Positions 1-6,247 of a stretch of 14,290 nucleotides of DNA are shown here, in pieces (the first letter of the stretch is position 1; each line of letters opens with the position of its first letter). Made by a program: the position numbers and the translations under genes. The stretch is taken from the NCBI GenBank assembly GCA_039715165.1, contig JBDLHX010000062.1, forward strand, positions 1 to 14,290, given 5' to 3'. This DNA is from JAHEEL01 sp039715165 (GTDB taxonomy: Bacteria; Actinomycetota; Acidimicrobiia; Spongiisociales; UBA5794). The notes beneath the pieces were generated by a model, which did not search any database, had not been told where the DNA came from, and worked only from the letters and a program-made list of their open reading frames with translations.

Positions 1-1
1 C

Positions 2-322
2 GAGATGCACCGGCAGGTCGGTGACCTCGTCTTGGATCACGACGGGATCGCCGTGCGGGGTCTGCTGATCCGGCATCTCGTCATGCCCGGGCAGGGCGCA
101 GAGGCCGCAGCGATCTTCCGATGGTTGGCGGAGAACGTTTCACCAGACACGTTCGTCAACATCATGGGCCAGTACCGGCCGGAGCATCGGGTGCCGGGAT
201 CAGATCGCTACGCCGACATCAACCGTCGTCCGACGGCCACCGAGATCGCTGACGTCTACCGGGCCGCTCGCGACGCTGGCCTCTGGCGGTTCGACGAGCG
301 AAGTCCGTTCGTTCTGGCGTAG
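2..322 (+). CDS. Radical SAM protein, COG1313/PflX-like, C-terminal fragment
   Basis: This is the last ~106 codons of a gene that begins left of the window; the frame is open to base 2 and ends at TAG 320-322. The visible sequence has the conserved C-terminal blocks of the COG1313 family (uncharacterised PflX / pyruvate formate-lyase-activating-like radical SAM proteins): an EMHRQVGDL block, then RGLLIRHLVMPG, then SPDTFVNIMGQYRPEH, then a NRRPT segment leading to a final helix. These blocks belong to the C-terminal part of the radical SAM barrel. The Cx3Cx2C iron-sulfur motif would lie upstream and cannot be checked. The family's substrate is not established, so only family membership is claimed. 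The first ATG, at base 5, lies inside a conserved block and is not taken as the start. The gene converges on the minus-strand hydrolase across an 85-bp gap. Confidence 0.85.
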   Translation, partial: EMHRQVGDLVLDHDGIAVRGLLIRHLVMPGQGAEAAAIFRWLAENVSPDTFVNIMGQYRPEHRVPGSDRYADINRRPTATEIADVYRAARDAGLWRFDERSPFVLA

Positions 323-407
323 ATCAGCACCAGCTCTGCGAACGGTGGGCCGGGGAGACACCTATAGGCCGCTGCGAGCCCTGGGTTCGGGGGGCACGGG
401 GTGGTCG
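323..407. other. Convergent intergenic gap
   Basis: These 85 bp lie between the stop codons of two converging genes. I looked for a bidirectional terminator. The only pairing found is a weak CCC/GGG hairpin around a TTCG-containing loop near 379-396, with no T-run on either side. No gene and no convincing terminator is called. Confidence 0.5.
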
Positions 408-944
408 CTATTTGACGATCTCGAGGATCTGTTTGAACTGTGGGCCCTCGGCCACGGTCAGCATCTCGAAGAGTGCCGTTTCGACACTGGTCATCTCGGC
501 ACCGGCAACCCGCATCTTGGCCAGGCCGATCTCGCGGTTGGCCGCAGTGCGTGACGAGACGGCGTCGGCTACCACATGCACTTCCCGGCCTCCGGCGAGC
601 AGATCGCGAGCCGTCTGATACACACAGACATGAGTCTCGATGCCGGCCAGCAGCACCTGGGCGCGGCCGGTGGCCGTCAACGTCTCGACGAAGGCCGGCT
701 CACCGCAGCAACTGAACGCCATCTTCGGGATGGCCGGATTGGGCAGGAGCGATGCGATCTCATCGATCGTCCGTCCAAGACCGACCGGGTTCTGCTCGGT
801 AGCGATCACGGGGATGTCCAACACGCGGGCCCCTCGCACGAGTTGGGACAGGGCATCGTGGAGTGCCGGCGCTTCGTGCATGAGGCGGGCGAGCTTGCCC
901 TGCACGTCGACGACGACGAGAACGGCATCGTCGGAGGTCAACAC
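408..944 (-). CDS. Isochorismatase-family cysteine hydrolase (ISOC1/2-like)
   Basis: The product is 178 residues, the usual size for a stand-alone isochorismatase-fold hydrolase. The expected catalytic triad is visible: Asp13 in VVVDVQ, Lys74 in IPKMAFS and Cys107 in GIETHVCVYQTA, after the loop preceding the nucleophile. The TEQNPVGLG segment (residues 49-57) is typical of the ISOC1/ISOC2 and YcaC-like branch rather than of the isochorismatases of siderophore synthesis. The substrate cannot be told; amide or ester hydrolysis is the family-level expectation. The protein is probably cytosolic, with no signal peptide. GTG at 944 is chosen because AAGGAGG sits 8 nt upstream (953-959) and the first conserved strand follows at once; a start farther upstream would overlap the helicase gene by about 100 bp. 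It is the third gene of the receiver-helicase operon, 16 nt after the helicase stop. No metabolic partner is nearby, so its link to the helicase is unknown. Confidence 0.88.
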   Translation of the reverse strand: MLTSDDAVLVVVDVQGKLARLMHEAPALHDALSQLVRGARVLDIPVIATEQNPVGLGRTIDEIASLLPNPAIPKMAFSCCGEPAFVETLTATGRAQVLLAGIETHVCVYQTARDLLAGGREVHVVADAVSSRTAANREIGLAKMRVAGAEMTSVETALFEMLTVAEGPQFKQILEIVK

Positions 945-952
945 GTCAGCGT

Positions 953-959
953 CCTCCTT
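953..959 (-). promoter_or_regulatory. Ribosome binding site of the isochorismatase-family gene
   Basis: AAGGAGG read on the minus strand, 8 nt before GTG 944-942. It lies inside the 16-nt spacer after the helicase stop and fixes the start of the downstream gene. Confidence 0.8.
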
Positions 960-960
960 C

Positions 961-3900
961 TCATATACCGAGCCAGCCGCGCACGATGCGTTCGTCCGAT
1001 CGTCGCAGATCCTTGGCCAGCTTCGCCTCGAGGTCCGCCGGGAGATCGCTGCGAGGATCGTCCACATAGATCAGGGGCGCATGGCTCTCGTCCTGCGATT
1101 TCTCCCCGGTCAGCGGGTTGACCGCGATCTCCCTGGCGTGCTTGGCGGCGATGGGATCCTTGCGCTCCCAGCGACCATCGGCGCGGTCGTAGGTGACCTG
1201 CGTGGTGGACCCGAACGCCTTCACGAGCTCGTAGACGTGGGTGACCTTGTTGCGACGCATCATGAGCCTCGTGGCCAGCTTGCCCCGCTCGGCCTCGTCC
1301 AACGCTGCGAATCCCGACTCGGTGACTGCCTTGAACTGCGGCCGTGTCGCAACCTCCTTGAGGAGGTCCCGGAGGGCGTCGTCGAGTTGCTCCTCGTCAC
1401 CGCCCTCGTCCTCGTCGGAGAACGAGAGTGGGTCGCTGTCGAGGATCAGTGTCTCGAGGCGGTAGCAGTCGTTGCTCCACCGGCGATCCGCCCGGATGGC
1501 GCGCCCGCGCAGCTGCTGCCATGCCGTCACATCCTGAGTCGCCGTCGCATCGATCAGCAGGTTCGGAGCGATCACGTTCCATCCCGTTCGGGCCCAGCTC
1601 GAGACGATGATGAGGTTCACCGGCAGCGTCTCCTCATCGACGATGCGCGAAGTCAGCTCGTACATGAGCTGCTTGCGGTCGCCGGTGCCGGGCATCGGGA
1701 CGACGAAGAACTTCTGCCGTGCTCCGCTGACCTGCTCGAGCTCGGCCACATGGGCCGTGCGGAACTTGTGGGCGATCATTGCGTAATCGAAGAACGTGCC
1801 GATGAGACCCCGGAGGTGCTCGTTGCTCTGCTTCAATCGGGTGATCATCCGATCCCCGGTCACGCCCAGGTCCCGATTCTCGACGCGCCGCCGCAACGGG
1901 CGGATCACCCTGCGGTGGAAGTCGCCGGGCCGCGGCGTCCTGATCTCGCGAAGCAACGGCACATAGCGCTCGATGCGGGTCCGGTAGAGCGCCTCGAACT
2001 CTCTCAGGTGCGCGGCGTCCAGATCCAGCGCCTGAACCGCCAGGCTGAAGATTGCATCCGCCGCCTCGCCGAGGAGGAGCTCTGCATCGACGAAATCGGC
2101 GATGCGGTCGGGGAGCGGGTCGTCCGCGTCGTGGCTCAGGTAGAGCTCACTCGACAGGGCCGCCATGACGGTGAACCGCTCATCGCCGAGCATCTGGCTG
2201 AAGAGACCGCCGACACCTTCGTAGCCCGGTGTGGCAAGGCCGTCGCGCCAATGGAGCTTCCTCCCCGTGTCGAATACGATCGTGCCGGTGATGTCGCGCA
2301 GGGCTCGTTCTGCTTCGATGACAGCTTTGATCGTCTCCACCCGGCCCTCACCGACCCGCAGATACCATCCCTTCAGCGCCGAGTACAGGCCGGTCACCGT
2401 CGTGACGAGAACGTCCTTCGCCGCCTCGACACGATGCGATGCCGCAACCTCGGCGACGACACGATCGAGGCCGGCGAGATCCAGCGTGGTCATGAAGCCC
2501 GGGGCCTGGAGATGCTCGATCGTCTGCGGGAGGTAGATCAGATCGAGGAGATCCCCGCGGAGCCCTTCCAAACGGGCCTTCAGCGCGGTGAGCTGATCGT
2601 TCGGCACCCCCGCCTCGGCGGCGAGAGCGGTGTCGGTCCAGCCGTTGGCCATCTGCACGATGAGTACGAGATTCGCCTCGGTCAGCTTGAGGTCGTCGCC
2701 GCTCTCCCAGTCGTCGAACCGCTTCCGGAGCGCAACCTCCCAGTCCTTGCGGCCGCGGTACATCCCCAGGAGCTCGTGGCCGATTCGTAGCCGATCCTCG
2801 ATTGGGATGCCGGCGAACCAGGCCCGCAGCCGCTCGCCGCCGACCATGTGGAAGAACTCGCGCATCGCTTCTTTGATCGCCTCGAGTTGCTCGCGGATCT
2901 GCCGTTCCCTGGCGGAGTTGGAGAACGGGATGCCCAGCTCGGCGAACGGAGCAACGAAACCGGCGGCGACGAGATCGTCCATCGGGATGGTGTGGACGAG
3001 ATCGAGGCCGAGTTCCTCGAAGCGATGCCGATAGGCCTCCGCGGTGCCGGAGAAGCCGATGAGCGCACGAATGCTGTTATCGAGCCTCCACTCGACCAGG
3101 AGCCGGGTCACATCGGTGGAGACGCTGTGCATGTCCGACACGACCTTGTGGATTTCGTCGAGGAGGACATACTGGATGTTCGCCTCCTGCAGGAAGATCT
3201 CGAGCGAGTCCCGGTCGAAGCCGCCTTTGCCGATCCCGGAGCTGAGCTGGGAGAGGCTCGTGTACGTGAGAAGCACGATCGCCGGGTGTTGACCGGTGCG
3301 GCGGATGAACGCTGCCAGCTGCGTCGGCGTGCCGGTGAACACCATCTCCGGGGACAGCCGAAGTCCGATTTCGTGGAAGCAGAGCTCCGCCAGCCACTGT
3401 TGCTGGTAGGCGGCGGTGGGGACGAGGATCAGGATGCTCTGGCCCGGCTGGAGTATGCGGAGCCCGTCCGCCGTGCACATCATGCCGATCATCGTCTTGC
3501 CGCTGCCGGTCGGGGCCTCGATCACGTTGCCGAGGTACCCGCCGTGCTTGAAGACCCGGTAGGCCTCGCGCTGGTAGGGCCGCGGGTACGCGGAATCGAC
3601 GATGTCGTGGAAGTGCCACGGTCGGACCGCCTCGAGGCTCGTGAGGTGCACCATCTCGGCGGTCTCTTGGAACAGGTGGCAGGTCTCGGGGTCTGTGAGC
3701 CCGGTCAGCTTGGCAAATGTGTTCTCGAACTCGACCGGTCGGGCATTCACATGGCTGAGTCGGCGGAACCGTGCTTGTTCGAAACGCTCGTAGAGGTTGG
3801 GTCCGAGCAGCGCGCGCAGGCCGCGCATGTTGAAGTCGATCTCGGTGTACGACAGGCGCGTTGCCGAATACTGGTCGTCCTCACGCTGGATGTGTTTCGC

Positions 3901-4365
3901 CGCTTCGAGGCGCTCGAGGTTGTCCTCGATGTCCTCAGGAGCCACGGGGCCGAGCATGTTGAGGTGCCGCAGCCTTGTGAGCAGCTCATCGAAGCTCATG
4001 GCGGCGCCGCCCTCTGTCAGCACACGCATGATGAGGTCGTTCGTGAGCTCCTCCGTCGCCTCCTCGCGGAGCAGGATCGGGAGCGGCACGACGCCGGAGG
4101 TCTGACTGTGGATCTGCAACATGGCGCGATGAAGGGCCATCAGGTTGTGCAGCGCCGTCTTGGCCAGCGCCTCGTTGCTGCTCTCGAATGCTGAGTGCAG
4201 GATGTGGATCGTTCGGGCCTGGTACTTGGCGAATTGGTAGAACGCTGCTCGTTGGCGATCCGGCCTGTTGGCCTCGACGGCGGCCTCGAAGCGGGCGAGG
4301 CCACGCGTGACCACGCCTTCGGCTTGCCAATAGGACTTGGCGCGGGGGACTGCTGTCTGTGTCAC
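961..4365 (-). CDS. Large SF2 DEAD/DEAH-type helicase with N-terminal winged-helix-like segment
   Basis: The product is 1134 residues. SF2 motifs appear in order: RPYQ (262-265), Walker A APTGSGKT (284-291), motif Ia near ILVPTAAYQQQW (312-324), DEIH (403-406), SGTA motif III (439-442), a motif V-like segment with SSWARTGWN (922-930), and motif VI QLRGRAIR (951-958), which fits QxxGRxxR. ATP-driven nucleic-acid translocation or unwinding is therefore likely. The GWN motif V recalls the Res subunits of type III restriction enzymes, but no nuclease motif was recognised. Residues ~122-172 look like a winged helix. About 440 residues separate motif III from the second RecA lobe, far more than in a minimal helicase. 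The C-terminal tail (~975-1134) is acidic, then charged, and not recognised. GTG 4365 is chosen because GGGAGG lies 5 nt upstream; a start farther upstream would overlap the receiver gene. It is the middle gene of a three-gene operon. The biological role is unknown. Confidence 0.88.
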   Translation of the reverse strand: MTQTAVPRAKSYWQAEGVVTRGLARFEAAVEANRPDRQRAAFYQFAKYQARTIHILHSAFESSNEALAKTALHNLMALHRAMLQIHSQTSGVVPLPILLREEATEELTNDLIMRVLTEGGAAMSFDELLTRLRHLNMLGPVAPEDIEDNLERLEAAKHIQREDDQYSATRLSYTEIDFNMRGLRALLGPNLYERFEQARFRRLSHVNARPVEFENTFAKLTGLTDPETCHLFQETAEMVHLTSLEAVRPWHFHDIVDSAYPRPYQREAYRVFKHGGYLGNVIEAPTGSGKTMIGMMCTADGLRILQPGQSILILVPTAAYQQQWLAELCFHEIGLRLSPEMVFTGTPTQLAAFIRRTGQHPAIVLLTYTSLSQLSSGIGKGGFDRDSLEIFLQEANIQYVLLDEIHKVVSDMHSVSTDVTRLLVEWRLDNSIRALIGFSGTAEAYRHRFEELGLDLVHTIPMDDLVAAGFVAPFAELGIPFSNSARERQIREQLEAIKEAMREFFHMVGGERLRAWFAGIPIEDRLRIGHELLGMYRGRKDWEVALRKRFDDWESGDDLKLTEANLVLIVQMANGWTDTALAAEAGVPNDQLTALKARLEGLRGDLLDLIYLPQTIEHLQAPGFMTTLDLAGLDRVVAEVAASHRVEAAKDVLVTTVTGLYSALKGWYLRVGEGRVETIKAVIEAERALRDITGTIVFDTGRKLHWRDGLATPGYEGVGGLFSQMLGDERFTVMAALSSELYLSHDADDPLPDRIADFVDAELLLGEAADAIFSLAVQALDLDAAHLREFEALYRTRIERYVPLLREIRTPRPGDFHRRVIRPLRRRVENRDLGVTGDRMITRLKQSNEHLRGLIGTFFDYAMIAHKFRTAHVAELEQVSGARQKFFVVPMPGTGDRKQLMYELTSRIVDEETLPVNLIIVSSWARTGWNVIAPNLLIDATATQDVTAWQQLRGRAIRADRRWSNDCYRLETLILDSDPLSFSDEDEGGDEEQLDDALRDLLKEVATRPQFKAVTESGFAALDEAERGKLATRLMMRRNKVTHVYELVKAFGSTTQVTYDRADGRWERKDPIAAKHAREIAVNPLTGEKSQDESHAPLIYVDDPRSDLPADLEAKLAKDLRRSDERIVRGWLGI

Positions 4366-4370
4366 GTCGT

Positions 4371-4376
4371 CCTCCC
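4371..4376 (-). promoter_or_regulatory. Ribosome binding site of the helicase gene
   Basis: GGGAGG on the minus strand, 5 nt before the GTG at 4365-4363 and just after the receiver stop codon. It selects the GTG over the in-frame ATG at 4428-4426, which lies inside the receiver gene. Confidence 0.75.
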
Positions 4377-4381
4377 GAAGT

Positions 4382-4747
4382 TCAGGCGTTGCGGGCGGCT
4401 GTGACGCGAATGCGCTCCGCCAGAACACGCGGCGAGAAGGGCTTCGTCATGTAGTCGTCCGCGCCGGCGGCGAGTCCGGCCTCGATTGCCTCGTCCGAGT
4501 CCTGGTGCGAGACGATGATGACGAGGGGCGGCTTCTTGCGTCCCTTCTTGAAGCCTCGGATGAGGTCGTGGCCGTGCCTGCCCGTCAACTCGGTCTCGAG
4601 AATGATCACCTCCGGGCGGTGCTCCTTGGCCGCCGCTGTCCCGGAGATGCCGTCGGTGGCGGTCCAGACCTCGTGGCCGGCCTTTTTGAGCTTGATGTCC
4701 TGGAGCCTGACGATGTCCACATCGTCGTCGATGACCAGAATCCGCAT
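4382..4747 (-). CDS. Stand-alone receiver-domain protein with Glu at the phospho-acceptor site
   Basis: The 121 residues form one CheY-like receiver and nothing else; there is no output domain. The acidic cluster Asp7-Asp9 follows the first strand (ILVIDDD). Ser80 ends strand 4 (IIVS), where Thr or Ser is expected. Lys102 sits in YMTKPF, the conserved Lys-Pro. At the end of strand 3, where families have LLD (phosphorylated Asp), the sequence reads IILETE, placing Glu51 at the acceptor position (codon GAG, 4597-4595). Such a swap often mimics phosphorylation, so the protein may signal constitutively or act as a scaffold; that is inference. The ATG at 4747 is chosen because GGAGG (4754-4758) is 6 nt upstream and the first strand starts immediately; an upstream in-frame ATG at 5002 would add ~85 residues with no family resemblance. 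No histidine kinase gene is nearby. It is the first gene of the operon with the helicase. Confidence 0.87.
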   Translation of the reverse strand: MRILVIDDDVDIVRLQDIKLKKAGHEVWTATDGISGTAAAKEHRPEVIILETELTGRHGHDLIRGFKKGRKKPPLVIIVSHQDSDEAIEAGLAAGADDYMTKPFSPRVLAERIRVTAARNA

Positions 4748-4753
4748 GACCTT

Positions 4754-4758
4754 CCTCC
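4754..4758 (-). promoter_or_regulatory. Ribosome binding site of the receiver gene
   Basis: GGAGG within GGGGAGGAAGGTC on the minus strand, 6 nt before ATG 4747. It decides between this ATG and an in-frame ATG farther upstream. Confidence 0.75.
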
Positions 4759-4806
4759 CCGTATACGTCGCCGGTTGAAGCCGTCTCAACTGCTGTCGGC
4801 GGGGCG

Positions 4807-4812
4807 AGTCTA
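4807..4812 (-). promoter_or_regulatory. Candidate -10 box for the receiver-helicase operon
   Basis: TAGACT on the minus strand fits the actinobacterial TAnnnT pattern and lies 59 nt before the receiver ATG. No -35 match was found at normal spacing; that position is taken by an inverted repeat. Confidence 0.4.
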
Positions 4813-4824
4813 GAGAACCAGCTT

Positions 4825-4843
4825 GGGCGCCTGCCGGGCGCCC
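4825..4843. repeat. Inverted repeat GGGCGCC-TGCCG-GGCGCCC
   Basis: A perfect 7-bp stem with a 5-nt loop. It overlaps a 12-bp palindrome CCGGGCGCCCGG at 4834-4845. It sits just upstream of the candidate -10 of the receiver operon, about 160 bp after the GNAT stop. It could be an operator, or part of a terminator for the GNAT gene; no T-run follows on the minus strand, so a simple intrinsic terminator is not supported. Confidence 0.5.
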
Positions 4844-4846
4844 GGG

Positions 4847-4863
4847 TGGGAGATTCCCTCCCA
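4847..4863. repeat. Inverted repeat TGGGAG-ATTCC-CTCCCA
   Basis: A perfect 6-bp stem with a 5-nt loop, only 3 bp from the repeat at 4825-4843. The rest of the 258-bp gap between the GNAT and receiver genes (4748-5005) holds no credible gene. Confidence 0.4.
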
Positions 4864-5005
4864 GCCACGAATCCACCAGCGGATCCTCGAGCGTTCCGCG
4901 TTCACAAGACAGTCCGTAGCGGGACCAGATCTTGCTGAGCGGGGGAAAGCTGGGAGGGAGATCTACGAGAGATGTCCGATCCGGCGGCAGCGAACCGAGC
5001 AACGG

Positions 5006-6118
5006 TCAGAGGCGCTTGCCGTAGCAGTGAAGGTAGATTTGTCCTTCGCCACCGAGCGACTCTGCGAGTCCTCGTGATGCCAGGTTGGCGTCGTCAACGT
5101 AGGAGTACGAGGCCGACGCGAGGCCCCGCTGCTCGTAGTACCGGTAGAGCGTGCACGCCAGGGTCTGTCCGATGTGACGACCGCGGAAGGCCTCCCGCAC
5201 TCCCACGACGCGCAGTCCGTGTCGATCGACGTTCTTCGCTTCCCGGTACAACCTGACGATCTTGATCGGGTTCGTCCGCCCGTGGAAGGAGCGCAGCAGC
5301 GGCGTGAGGTCCGGCACTCCCAGGCAGAACCCGGCCGGTTCGTTGTCCACCTCTGCGATCAGCCACGTATTGGGGTCGAGTATCGGCTTGATCTGGCCGG
5401 ACGACTCGAGGAACTCATCTTCTGTGAGTTCGTTCAGCTCCCACTCGTTGGAGAATGCCTCGTTGAAGAGCCGAGCGAGGAGCGCGATTTCGGTTTTCCA
5501 TCGGCGTCGGTTTACGGGTCGGATCCGACAGCGCGCGTCATCCAACGATCGTTTCGACGTCGTTCGATACTGGTCCGTGTCGAAGCTCACCCGGTACTTC
5601 CAGAATTGCCGTTCGACAACGTACCCGGCGGCTTCGATGAGGCCCGCATACGAAGGCGGATTCCATCTGTCCGGGAACACAGGATCAACGTCGTTATCTG
5701 TGACCAACACACCCGCACCCACGACTGCCGAACCGTCGATGCCGCAGATGGCGCGCGTGGCGCCTTGCTTCCCGATCCAGGCTTCGACCGCACCGAAGAG
5801 CGAAGCGGCATCCTCGGTGCGGACTCCGGGAGCGAGCGACAGGTTCCCGACGAATCCTGCATTGTCACCGCGTTGCCGCTGCCATCGTTGATTGACGTAA
5901 CCGACGGCGCGACCGATGAGGCGCCCGGCATCGTCCGCCAGCACGAACAATGCGTGATCCGTCTCTTGGTTGAACGCCGACTTGCCTCGCAGGCGTTTGG
6001 CAAGGTCCGCGTCGAGGTCCGACACATGAAGTGGCTCGTGGCCCCACAGCGCCCTGTCGAGAGCGACGAACCTCTTGAGTGACCTCCGGTCCGACGGATC
6101 GATCCGCGTGACCGCCAT
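5006..6118 (-). CDS. YghO-like GNAT-family acyltransferase (two GNAT-like halves)
   Basis: The product is 370 residues. The N-terminal half resembles the YghO-type branch of GNAT proteins: a short FVALDRALWGHEP lead, a strand region FVLADDAGRLIGRAVGYVN (58-76), and the WNPPSYAGLIEAAGY block (152-166) that marks this group. The C-terminal half (~196-370) carries the recognisable acetyl-CoA-binding motif A, with VVGVREAF followed by RGRHIG (312-317), which fits R/QxxGxG/A loosely, and a terminal helix-strand region SYVDDANLASRGLAESLGG. Transfer of an acyl group from acyl-CoA to an unknown acceptor is the family-level expectation; no substrate is known. It is probably cytosolic. ATG 6118 is chosen because a TAGTGT -10 box lies 7 nt upstream, giving a leaderless message, and the homologous sequence starts there. 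The frame stays open far upstream but only antisense to the YbaK-like gene. It is transcribed divergently from that gene. Confidence 0.85.
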   Translation of the reverse strand: MAVTRIDPSDRRSLKRFVALDRALWGHEPLHVSDLDADLAKRLRGKSAFNQETDHALFVLADDAGRLIGRAVGYVNQRWQRQRGDNAGFVGNLSLAPGVRTEDAASLFGAVEAWIGKQGATRAICGIDGSAVVGAGVLVTDNDVDPVFPDRWNPPSYAGLIEAAGYVVERQFWKYRVSFDTDQYRTTSKRSLDDARCRIRPVNRRRWKTEIALLARLFNEAFSNEWELNELTEDEFLESSGQIKPILDPNTWLIAEVDNEPAGFCLGVPDLTPLLRSFHGRTNPIKIVRLYREAKNVDRHGLRVVGVREAFRGRHIGQTLACTLYRYYEQRGLASASYSYVDDANLASRGLAESLGGEGQIYLHCYGKRL

Positions 6119-6125
6119 GGATCCA

Positions 6126-6131
6126 ACACTA
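6126..6131 (-). promoter_or_regulatory. -10 box of the GNAT gene, leaderless
   Basis: TAGTGT on the minus strand followed by the 7-nt spacer TGGATCC and then ATG. The spacing places the transcription start at or next to the A of the ATG, and there is no Shine-Dalgarno. This agrees with the leaderless transcripts common in Actinobacteria. Confidence 0.65.
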
Positions 6132-6132
6132 C

Positions 6133-6148
6133 GCGCGCATCGGCGCGC
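6133..6148. repeat. Inverted repeat GCGCGC-ATCG-GCGCGC
   Basis: A perfect 6-bp stem with a 4-nt loop. It begins one base upstream of the GNAT -10 box and fills the spacer between the -10 and the expected -35 position. It may be an operator, but short GC repeats of this kind can arise by chance in GC-rich DNA. Confidence 0.35.
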
Positions 6149-6234
6149 AGAACGCGATTCGAGGCTGGCCTCACCGCATCGTCCTTCCCCGTTGTCGGCC
6201 GGCGAGCCACGGGCACCTGCCGCCCTTGGGCAGA

Positions 6235-6240
6235 TAGTGT
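6235..6240 (+). promoter_or_regulatory. -10 box of the YbaK-like gene, leaderless
   Basis: TAGTGT followed by TGGAACC and ATG. This is the same box, the same 7-nt spacing and nearly the same spacer sequence as for the divergent GNAT gene. No Shine-Dalgarno and no clear -35 were seen. Confidence 0.65.
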
Positions 6241-6247
6241 TGGAACC

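Noticed and set aside
945..1067. Isochorismatase-family start at the in-frame ATG 1067
   Set aside because: It lies inside the helicase gene. GTG 944 follows AAGGAGG and opens directly into the conserved first strand.
640..2790. Long plus-strand open frame (716 codons) antisense to the helicase
   Set aside because: It lies wholly opposite the hydrolase and helicase genes, which show real motifs. Its translation is rich in Arg, Glu and Val with no recognisable fold, as expected from GC-rich codon bias.
2848..4194. Plus-strand open frame (448 codons) antisense to the helicase N-terminal half
   Set aside because: Same reason: Walker A and DEIH lie on the opposite strand here, and the plus-strand product has no motif or Shine-Dalgarno support.
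4366..4428. Helicase start at the in-frame ATG 4428
   Set aside because: It would overlap the receiver gene and encode 21 residues with no family match. GTG 4365 has a Shine-Dalgarno at proper distance.
408..4747. Calling the helicase operon an antiphage defence system
   Set aside because: No nuclease, methylase, toxin, integrase or other defence gene was recognised nearby, and the helicase motifs alone do not distinguish defence from repair or RNA metabolism.
4748..5002. N-terminal extension of the receiver to ATG 5002
   Set aside because: The added 85 residues are low in recognisable structure and cover the inverted repeats and -10 candidate. ATG 4747 has a good Shine-Dalgarno and starts the receiver fold.
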